Source: an uncultured Selenomonas sp. (lineage in GTDB: Bacteria > Bacillota > Negativicutes > Selenomonadales > Selenomonadaceae). From it: 11,432 nucleotides of DNA. Location: positions 1 to 11,432 of the forward strand of contig CALGGN010000153.1 of the NCBI GenBank assembly GCA_937915915.1. Reading direction: 5' to 3'. This document shows, one piece after another, positions 6,415 through 11,432 of this stretch (positions within the stretch are counted from its first letter, which is position 1; each line of letters begins with the position of its first letter). A program made the position numbers and the translations under genes. The notes beneath the pieces are model-generated. The model searched no databases. It was not told the origin of the DNA and saw only the letters and a list, made by a program, of their open reading frames with translations.

Positions 6415-6574
6415 GGAAACGCTGATTAAATGAAGTCGTCCAGATTGGCGTAGATTGCATGTCCCTCCCAAGGAGACAAACCGCAGTCATAGTGGTGCTA
6501 TGTCGAGGATTTGTCGACACAGGGAGGACATGCAAGATGCGTCAAGATGGGCGGCTGAATTAATCAGTGTTTCC
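6415..6574. mobile_element. 160-bp IS5-type MITE (non-autonomous element)
   Basis: The ends are 15-bp inverted repeats with one mismatch: GGAAACGCTGATTAA at 6415-6429 and the complement of GGAAACACTGATTAA at 6560-6574. They are flanked by the 4-base direct repeat CTAA. Inside, TTGCATGTCC-C-TCCC (6455-6469) pairs with GGGAGGACATGCAA (6522-6535) with one bulged base. Further in, GACAAA (6475-6480) pairs with TTTGTC (6510-6515), and CATAG (6488-6492) pairs with CTATG (6498-6502) around a 5-base loop. Much of the element is therefore one imperfect palindrome that would fold as a long hairpin in RNA or single-stranded DNA. It encodes no transposase and would depend on an IS5-family enzyme elsewhere in the genome. 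The IS5 assignment rests on the GGAA-type end and the YTAR duplication. The remaining bases of the 6334-6624 gap show no gene and no clear terminator. Confidence 0.75.
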
Positions 6575-6578
6575 CTAA
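6575..6578 (+). repeat. target site duplication CTAA, right copy
   Basis: This is the second copy of the 4-base direct repeat bounding the MITE. Confidence 0.7.
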
Positions 6579-6624
6579 TTCTTGAAGGCAAGAAAATCGG
6601 TGGAAAGACATGGGGAATGTTTGA

Positions 6625-7827
6625 ATGAAAAGCGAAACATACCTAGAAAAAATACTGAAATTAAGAGAAAACGATACTGTAAAAGTGATTACGGGAGTTC
6701 GTGGCGTAGGGAAAACGACTTTGCTTGCGATGCTGGAGAGGACACTGAAAGCAGAGGGCGTCCCTTCCTGGCAGATCATCGCCATGGATTTCGATGCGAT
6801 GCAAAACGATGAAATCCGGGACTTCCATCAGCTTTATGACTCGGTCTACGAGCGTATCCAAGGGGTGCCCCATGCTTATCTGCTCTTGGATGAGGTGCAT
6901 CGGGTCGAGGGGTGGGAGAAAGCCGTCAATGCCTTTTTTGTGGGCGCTCCCGTGGATGTGTATGTGACGGGTTCCCATGCGGGCATTCTCTCGGAGGATT
7001 TCACCAAGCTCATGGCAGGGCGGTATGAGGAGTTCCGCATGTTCCCGCAGACGTTCCGTACCTATCTGGAGGCCTGTCCCGATGCCGTGGAGGAGGACCG
7101 GGACTTTATCTTCCCGCGCTATTTGAAGTTCGGCGGCCTTCCGGTGTCCGTTGCCCTGGCGGAGAAGCAGGAGCTTTTGCCTGTGATGCTGCAGGGCATC
7201 TACAATACGGCGCTCATGCGTGATGTGGTCCAGCGCTATGCGGTGCGCGACCCCGCCCTCATGGACAGCATGGCGCGCTTCCTTGCAGGGACGGTGGGGA
7301 AGCCCGTGTCAGCCAAGCGGCTCAATGACTACCTTGTGAGCGTGGGGCGCAAGACCACGGGCTATACGATGGACAACTATCTGCAGATGCTGACGGAGTC
7401 GAATCTTTTTTGCCGGGCGCGCCGCTATGATATCCGCGGCAAGGCGCATCTGAACGGCTCGGAGAAGTTCTATATGGCGGATATCGGGCTCAGCAATATG
7501 CTGCGGGGCTATCAGGATCTGGAGGACGGGCCGCTGCTGGAAAATGTGGTCTATCTGGAGCTGCGGCGCAGGGGCTTCTCTGTGTCCGTCGGCAAGCTCG
7601 GCTCGATGGAGGTCGATTTCGTGGCGGTCAACGCGGAGGGCCGGCGCATCTACTACCATGTGGAGCCCAGCCTGCAGGACGCAGGCGTGCGAAAGAAAGC
7701 CCTGCGCCCCTTGAAGAGCATTCCCGACCAGTACGAGAAGGTCATCCTCTCCATGGACCGCTCGGATGTCCGTGACTTCGACGGAATCCGCAATCTGAAC
7801 ATCGTGGATTTCCTGATGGGGGAGTGA
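6625..7827 (+). CDS. AAA_14/DUF4143-type ATPase
   Basis: This 400-residue protein has a Walker A loop, GVRGVGKTTLL (Gly24 to Leu34), and a Walker B, YLLLDEVHRVEGWE, with Asp89 and Glu90. A sensor-like strand VYVTGSHAG follows, then the stretch LMAGRYEEFRMFPQTFRTYL typical of AAA_14 ATPases. A winged-helix-like segment covers about 205-265. The C-terminal DUF4143 region includes LLENVVYLELRRRGFSVSVG and MEVDFVAVN, a degenerate PD-(D/E)XK-like core (Asp331, Glu347) without the catalytic lysine. The length matches the family. These proteins are abundant in bacteria and archaea; no firm molecular role is established, though links to mobile elements and defence have been proposed. GGGG at 6612-6615 is a modest ribosome binding site nine bases ahead of the ATG. 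The first 25 or so codons are clearly more AT-rich than the rest. The gene lies 50 bases behind the MITE. Confidence 0.92.
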   Translation: MKSETYLEKILKLRENDTVKVITGVRGVGKTTLLAMLERTLKAEGVPSWQIIAMDFDAMQNDEIRDFHQLYDSVYERIQGVPHAYLLLDEVHRVEGWEKAVNAFFVGAPVDVYVTGSHAGILSEDFTKLMAGRYEEFRMFPQTFRTYLEACPDAVEEDRDFIFPRYLKFGGLPVSVALAEKQELLPVMLQGIYNTALMRDVVQRYAVRDPALMDSMARFLAGTVGKPVSAKRLNDYLVSVGRKTTGYTMDNYLQMLTESNLFCRARRYDIRGKAHLNGSEKFYMADIGLSNMLRGYQDLEDGPLLENVVYLELRRRGFSVSVGKLGSMEVDFVAVNAEGRRIYYHVEPSLQDAGVRKKALRPLKSIPDQYEKVILSMDRSDVRDFDGIRNLNIVDFLMGE

Positions 7828-7885
7828 AACGGGCGCAGCAAGAAAATTCCCTTTTCCGTGAAAACTTTCTCTTATCTTATTATAC

Positions 7886-7913
7886 TTGAAAATATTATAT
7901 CTCATAGTATAAT
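7886..7913 (+). promoter_or_regulatory. promoter of the DUF234-type ATPase gene
   Basis: TTGAAA at 7886-7891 and a perfect TATAAT at 7908-7913 are separated by 16 bases. The predicted start near 7920 leaves a short leader before the ribosome binding site at 7933-7940. Confidence 0.65.
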
Positions 7914-7917
7914 ATTT
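7890..7917. repeat. 10-bp perfect inverted repeat covering spacer and -10
   Basis: AAATATTATA (7890-7899) and TATAATATTT (7908-7917) are perfect inverted copies around eight bases. The right arm contains the whole -10 hexamer. A dimeric regulator bound here would block polymerase, so it is a candidate operator. It might instead act as a weak terminator hairpin for the gene upstream, but no T-run follows. Confidence 0.45.
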
Positions 7918-7945
7918 ATATGAGTATATGCGGGAGGGAGTATCC

Positions 7946-9331
7946 ATGCGCTTTATTGACAGAATTGACGAAATGACCGCTCTGGAACACGAATATCAGA
8001 GAGACAGCGCTTCGATGGTCATCGTTTATGGCCGCCGCCGTGTCGGCAAGACGGAATTGATTCGTCATTTTATTCAGAATAAGCCATCCCTCTATTTTCT
8101 GGCTACAGAAGAATCCGAATCCATGAATCGCATGTCCTTTCAGGAACAAACAGCGGATTTTCTGGACAGTGACTTACTTCGCAGCAGTTCCGTCGTCCGT
8201 TGGGAGGTTCTTTTCCAGCAGCTTGTGGCGGCAACAGACGGGCAGCGGATGGTCATTGTCATCGATGAGTTCCAGTATATCGGCAGGAGCAATCCCGCCT
8301 TTCTTTCGGTGTTTCAGCGCGTCTGGGACAATATTCTCAGCAAAGCCAATGTGATGGTCATTCTCTGCGGCTCCTTGGTATCGATGATGATGTCCCAGAC
8401 ACTTCACTACGATTCCCCCCTCTATGGCCGCCGTACCGCACAGATCAAGCTGCGTCCCATAACATTCCGTCATTATCACGAGTTTTTTGAGGAGCCTCTT
8501 TCCGAAGGCGGACTCATCCGACGTTACAGCATAACCGGCGGTATTCCGAAGTATATAGAAATGTTCCGGCAGTCTCGGGACTTGCGGGAAGCCATTCGGG
8601 GGAGCTTGCTGACCCCCTCCAGTTTTCTGTTTGACGAACCGAATTTCTTGCTCCAAAGGGAAGTCTCTGACATCGGCAGCTACTTCTCCATTCTGCGAGT
8701 CATTGCAGCCGGCAATCATAAACCGTCCAAAATAGCTGCATTGATACAACAGAAACAAACCAACCTGCCGCGCTACTTGAACGTCCTGATGGAACTCGAT
8801 TTGGTGCAGCGTGAGGTTCCCGTCACGGAAGCGGATCCCGACAAAAGCAAGAAAGGCCTCTACCAGATCAGGGATAATTTCATCAGGTTCTGGTTTCAGT
8901 TTGTCTATCCGAACCGCAGCTATATCGAAATGGGACATGCAGATGTGGTCATGAACAAGCTCGAACAGAATTTCATCGATAGCCACGTCAGTTTCGTCTA
9001 CGAAGAAATTTGCAGGGAACGGCTTTGGAACCTGTCAGCCACAGGCAAACTTCCCGGTTTGTTGGAGAATGTCGGCCGCTGGTGGGATAGCTCCCATGAG
9101 ATAGATGTTGTTGGTCTTTCCGAAGAAGATAGACTTCTCGTACTTGGAGAGTGTAAATACTGGGCTGGCCCCACAGGGCTGAATGTTCTTGCACAGCTGG
9201 AACAAAAGGCGGCTTTCGTGGAATGGCACAGAGAAAAGCGGAGTGTCATCTATGTACTGTTCAGCATCCATGGATTCAGCGAGGACTTGAAGAGCGCTGC
9301 GGCTGCACGTAAGGATGTCCTTCTTGTTTGA
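7946..9331 (+). CDS. AAA ATPase with DUF234 / PD-(D/E)XK-like C-terminus
   Basis: I choose the ATG at 7946 because GGAGGGAG (7933-7940) sits six bases ahead of it. An in-frame ATG at 7928 lies upstream of that site. The protein then has 461 residues and starts MRFIDRIDEMTALEHEYQRD, typical of the archaeal-type ATPase_2 family. Walker A is GRRRVGKTELI (29-39) and Walker B is MVIVIDEFQYIG, with Asp107 and Glu108. The strand VMVILCGSLVSMMM and the stretch LYGRRTAQIKLRPITF follow. The C-terminal DUF234-like part contains YQIRDNFIRFWFQFVYPNRS and a motif with Asp387 in EIDVVG and Glu402-Cys-Lys404 in LGECKYW. That spacing fits a PD-(D/E)XK nuclease core with all key residues present. The family is widespread and uncharacterised. 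It is a separate transcription unit with lower GC than the preceding ATPase gene. Confidence 0.92.
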   Translation: MRFIDRIDEMTALEHEYQRDSASMVIVYGRRRVGKTELIRHFIQNKPSLYFLATEESESMNRMSFQEQTADFLDSDLLRSSSVVRWEVLFQQLVAATDGQRMVIVIDEFQYIGRSNPAFLSVFQRVWDNILSKANVMVILCGSLVSMMMSQTLHYDSPLYGRRTAQIKLRPITFRHYHEFFEEPLSEGGLIRRYSITGGIPKYIEMFRQSRDLREAIRGSLLTPSSFLFDEPNFLLQREVSDIGSYFSILRVIAAGNHKPSKIAALIQQKQTNLPRYLNVLMELDLVQREVPVTEADPDKSKKGLYQIRDNFIRFWFQFVYPNRSYIEMGHADVVMNKLEQNFIDSHVSFVYEEICRERLWNLSATGKLPGLLENVGRWWDSSHEIDVVGLSEEDRLLVLGECKYWAGPTGLNVLAQLEQKAAFVEWHREKRSVIYVLFSIHGFSEDLKSAAAARKDVLLV

Positions 9332-9349
9332 AGGGAGAAAATACGGCTA

Positions 9350-9400
9350 AAAGCAAAACAGGGGCCGGGACAAAATGCTCTTGCATTTTATCCCGGCCCC
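9350..9400 (-). terminator. strong terminator hairpin of the PTS IIA gene
   Basis: GGGGCCGGGACAAAATGC (9361-9378) pairs with GCATTTTATCCCGGCCCC (9383-9400) with a single mismatch around a 4-base loop, giving an 18-bp stem. Read on the minus strand, the stem begins four bases after the stop of the PTS gene and is followed by TGTTTTGCTTTT, an adequate U-rich tail. On the plus strand there is no T-run after it, though the stem may still affect the 3' end of the ATPase transcript, which ends at 9331. Confidence 0.8.
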
Positions 9401-9404
9401 CATT

Positions 9405-9881
9405 TCAAAGGTCGTATTCGATGACAGGATCGGCGCCGATGGTCACCAGTTCTCCCGGGCGGAGCGGCTGCATGTTGCTCACGGACTCATAATTCACGAT
9501 GAGAACCGGGGAAATCAGATTGATTTGTTTCTTGCGCAGCAGCCCAAGATCCAGCCATAGAACCACATCTCCCGCCTTGACTTGCTGTCCCGGCTCGTAA
9601 AGTGCCCGGATCCCCTTGCCGTTCAGGATGACGGTATCCAGTCCGATGTGGACCAGCACCTGCACCCCTGTGGCCGTGGTGATGGCAAAGGCATGCTTGG
9701 TGTCGAAGAACAGCGTGATGATGCCGTCGCATGGAGCGATGACCTTATCGTTCTCCAAAAGGATCGCCAAGCCGTCCCCTGTCATGCGTTCGGAAAAGAC
9801 GGGATCCGGCACCTTGCTGAGCTCAATGGTGCGTCCGGAAATCGGAGCGATGATCTGGCAGTGCTTTCGTGTCGTTTCCAT
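9405..9881 (-). CDS. stand-alone glucose-type PTS EIIA protein
   Basis: This 158-residue cytoplasmic protein aligns along its whole length with EIIA-Glc (Crr) domains: the opening APISGRTIELSKVPDPVFSE, MTGDGLAI, then IAPCDGIITLFFDTKHAFAI with His63, and VQVLVHIGLDTVILNG with His78. His78 is the expected phosphorylation site and His63 the partner histidine. The protein accepts phosphate from HPr and passes it to an IIB domain, which is not encoded here. It must therefore serve a IIBC permease elsewhere, or a regulatory role. The ATG at 9881 has only a poor ribosome binding site. A better one (AGGCAGGTGAAC) precedes an ATG at 9928 that opens a 48-codon frame overlapping out of phase, so translational coupling is possible. 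The function call is firm; the substrate is not. Confidence 0.93.
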   Translation of the reverse strand: METTRKHCQIIAPISGRTIELSKVPDPVFSERMTGDGLAILLENDKVIAPCDGIITLFFDTKHAFAITTATGVQVLVHIGLDTVILNGKGIRALYEPGQQVKAGDVVLWLDLGLLRKKQINLISPVLIVNYESVSNMQPLRPGELVTIGADPVIEYDL

Positions 9882-9983
9882 AATCTGGCGCGCCCGGCTT
9901 CGGGAAGCAGGAAGCCGCTTTTGCGCATGTTCACCTGCCTTTGTCGTGAGGAACTGTTCGGATTCGTATACGCTGCTATCACT

Positions 9984-10012
9984 ATTCTACATCGTTTCTT
10001 CGCGGTCGGCAA
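9984..10012 (-). promoter_or_regulatory. possible promoter of the PTS IIA gene
   Basis: On the minus strand, TTGCCG (10007-10012) and TAGAAT (9984-9989) are 17 bases apart, with a start near 9977 and a leader of about 95 bases. The -10 is good and the -35 is partial. The upstream gene reads in the same direction and no clear terminator lies between, so read-through is also possible. Confidence 0.4.
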
Positions 10013-10037
10013 GGGATTTGGCAGAACTTTTCGGATG

Positions 10038-11132
10038 TTATGGAAGATTCGGCACGCTCTTGGTCATGGCGGCATAGCGGATGGTCTCATCAATGCGCTG
10101 CTCGGTGGCAAGTTCCTGCTTGTGAAGGCTTTCTGCGGTCTCCATCTCAAAGATGTTCTGGGTGCGGAGCCCGTGGATATAGTGCCGCCATGCACGGACG
10201 GAAAGATCTGTGGAATCCTGCCGCAGACGGGCAAGGTAGGAGGCTCCTGCCGGTGTCTGGATCTCGTCCAGCTCTCTTTGCCGCTGTTGCAGGAGGGGGA
10301 TGACTTCGCTTTCCAGATAGTTCGCGATTTTTTTTCGCTGGCTTTCCGACAGCATTCCGCCGGATGAATTGTTCATTCGCTGGAAATTATACTGTTGGTT
10401 TTCGAAGGTATAGTTATATTTTTCTGTAATATCTTTGGTTGATGCAATGTAGCTTGAAATATCGTTGTGAATCAGCGGGGCTATTGCGTCCAAATAAGCG
10501 CGATAGTTTTTGATTTGTATGATTTTCCATCCGGATTCTTTCTTTTCCATGATGAGTTCCAGATGGAAGGGAGTCTGCGTATCTTCTTGCAGGACGGTGA
10601 CATCCAGAGTGGCCTGCGCCCCTTTCTCATGCGGCGTTCCGATTTCCTGCAAATGCGTGCGGCGGATGAGGCTGCGTGCCAAAAGCGTCTCATAGTCAAT
10701 GCCGAGCTGCCGCCCCTTCAGGATATTGGTGCCGTCTGGCAGCTTCCATTCGTTGGTGGCAATGTATTGCAGGATGGTCTGGTTGAGTCCTGCGGCCAGA
10801 TGGGGCTTGATGAGAACATAGAACTTCTCGAACAAGGCGCGTGTCTGGGGCGTGATGGAGGCATCGTATTTGAAGAGATCCGAGGTCAGGTCATCATAGG
10901 CAAAGCCGATGACGCTTTCCAGATCCACATAATTCCGGAACCTTTCCGCATCCCGCTGCTCCATGGCTTGCTGCAGCTCCTTCACTGCATAAGCCGGTGT
11001 GCGGGTGTAGCACAGGAAGTACCAGATGCTGCCCCCAATCACAGCCGCAATCAGGACAAGCACCAAGAAGCGCTCCCGCCGAACACGTTTCTGCCGCGCC
11101 TGCAACGCCTTTTTCCAAGTATAATCGTCCAT
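10038..11132 (-). CDS. single-pass membrane protein with DUF2939-like segment
   Basis: The open frame extends to a TTG at 11171. I prefer the ATG at 11132 because AAGGAG (11139-11144) sits six bases before it; the TTG has no such site and would start only a few bases after the predicted transcription start. From 11132 the protein has 364 residues. Residues 1-20 are basic, residues 21-40 form one membrane helix (FLVLVLIAAVIGGSIWYFL), and the rest should lie outside the cytoplasm. Just after the helix, TPAYAVKELQQAMEQRDAER followed by FRNYVDLESV resembles the DUF2939 pattern of small envelope proteins. The middle contains a beta-rich part (ATLDVTVLQEDTQTPFHLEL, SGWKIIQIKNYRAYLDAI). The C-terminal third is helical and charged. 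Role and partners are unknown. Confidence 0.82.
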   Translation of the reverse strand: MDDYTWKKALQARQKRVRRERFLVLVLIAAVIGGSIWYFLCYTRTPAYAVKELQQAMEQRDAERFRNYVDLESVIGFAYDDLTSDLFKYDASITPQTRALFEKFYVLIKPHLAAGLNQTILQYIATNEWKLPDGTNILKGRQLGIDYETLLARSLIRRTHLQEIGTPHEKGAQATLDVTVLQEDTQTPFHLELIMEKKESGWKIIQIKNYRAYLDAIAPLIHNDISSYIASTKDITEKYNYTFENQQYNFQRMNNSSGGMLSESQRKKIANYLESEVIPLLQQRQRELDEIQTPAGASYLARLRQDSTDLSVRAWRHYIHGLRTQNIFEMETAESLHKQELATEQRIDETIRYAAMTKSVPNLP

Positions 11133-11176
11133 CCAAATCTCCTTGCTGAAGCTGTTCTCTTCTTTAGACAAGTACC

Positions 11177-11206
11177 ATTATACTATATTTTTTCGGTGGT
11201 CGTAAA
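11177..11206 (-). promoter_or_regulatory. promoter of the DUF2939-like gene
   Basis: On the minus strand a perfect TATAAT lies at 11177-11182. A partial -35, TTTACG (11201-11206), lies 18 bases away. The predicted start near 11170 leaves a leader of about 38 bases to the preferred ATG at 11132, which argues against the TTG start at 11171. Confidence 0.6.
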
Positions 11207-11236
11207 GATGGAAGAAGGCGGTGGGCTGGCAGGCGT

Positions 11237-11432
11237 TTATTCCTTCGGGAATCGGGAGGATTCCTGGATGATTTTATAAAAGTATTCCAGCTGGTTGTCA
11301 ATCGCGCCCTTATGCTCTGCCGTGAGGGCGCGATATTTTTTGATATGCTCGGATTCCCCTGCATCCCAGACGACGCTTGGCGATCCAATTGGTCAGTTGA
11401 CATTTGATGGTCTCGCTGTTCTCAGAACTCCG
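11237..11432 (-). pseudogene. frameshifted 3' end of an unidentified gene
   Basis: From the right edge, one minus-strand frame reads RSSENSETIKCQLTNWIAKR and then loses coherence. A second frame carries VVWDAGESEHIKKYRALTAE and, further on, NQLEYFYKIIQESSRFPKE, ending in TAA at 11237-11239. Both parts look like real protein, with helical, charged sequence and codon choice like the neighbours. The second frame is closed by TGA at 11393-11395, so the two can be joined only by a shift of one base near the GGG run at about 11364-11372. This is either a true frameshift mutation or a sequencing error. I do not recognise the family; the sequence is too short. Confidence 0.45.
11301..11341 (+). terminator. 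terminator-like hairpin inside the right-edge gene
   Basis: ATCGCGCCCT (11301-11310) and AGGGCGCGAT (11325-11334) are perfect 10-base inverted copies around a 14-base loop, followed by A and six T residues. On the plus strand this has the form of a rho-independent terminator, but no plus-strand gene points at it and it lies within the minus-strand reading frame. It may be fortuitous, or may limit antisense transcription. Confidence 0.3.

Noticed and set aside
6311..6535. 74-codon minus-strand frame starting within the MITE
   Set aside because: It runs from the palindromic element into the end of the binding-protein gene. Such frames recur wherever this element inserts and are not evidence for a gene.
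9582..11279. Plus-strand open frames (261 and 270 codons) opposite the PTS and DUF2939-like genes
   Set aside because: They are shadows of genes with convincing domains and start signals on the minus strand.
1..11432. CRISPR array, tRNA or rRNA genes
   Set aside because: I saw no regularly spaced direct repeats, no tRNA-like cloverleaf with the usual T-loop, and no conserved rRNA segments.

Overview
The window looks like a chromosome segment of a Gram-negative (diderm) Firmicute of the Negativicutes, probably a Selenomonas-like bacterium. This is an inference. It rests on a remnant of an outer-membrane two-partner-secretion transporter (ShlB/FhaC type), AGGAGG-type ribosome binding sites typical of Firmicutes, a small conserved protein that I associate with this group, and moderately GC-rich genes separated by AT-rich gaps. 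Nothing in the sequence fixes the species.

Left part (1-1930): the 3' end of an unidentified gene is followed by a small lipoprotein gene. Next is a gene-free stretch of about 450 bp that I read as a structured non-coding RNA (about 740-1085). It has its own extended -10 promoter, many perfect hairpins and a 5'-to-3' closing helix. A small conserved protein lies on the minus strand at 1143-1379. Its promoter overlaps that of a decayed ShlB/FhaC-family gene (1471-1889), which keeps its start and its C-terminus but has lost internal parts. A clean rho-independent terminator closes this block.

Centre (1965-6333): four plus-strand genes overlap or abut and form one translationally coupled operon. 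In order they are a membrane-anchored RbsB-like sugar-binding protein, a multi-pass NarL-type histidine kinase, a NarL/LuxR response regulator and a second solute-binding protein of the UgpB/MalE class. The window contains no permease or ATPase gene. The set looks like a ligand-sensing cassette: two periplasmic binding proteins feeding a two-component system, rather than a transporter.

Right part (6334-11432): a 160-bp IS5-type MITE with a CTAA target duplication lies behind the operon. Two unrelated AAA-type ATPase genes follow, one AAA_14/DUF4143 and one archaeal-ATPase/DUF234 type with a PD-(D/E)XK-like C-terminal motif. The second has a promoter overlapped by a 10-bp inverted repeat. On the minus strand there is a stand-alone glucose-type PTS IIA protein with a strong terminator. 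Upstream of it is a single-pass membrane protein with a DUF2939-like segment. At the right edge is the frameshifted end of an unidentified gene. I see no rRNA, tRNA or CRISPR array.
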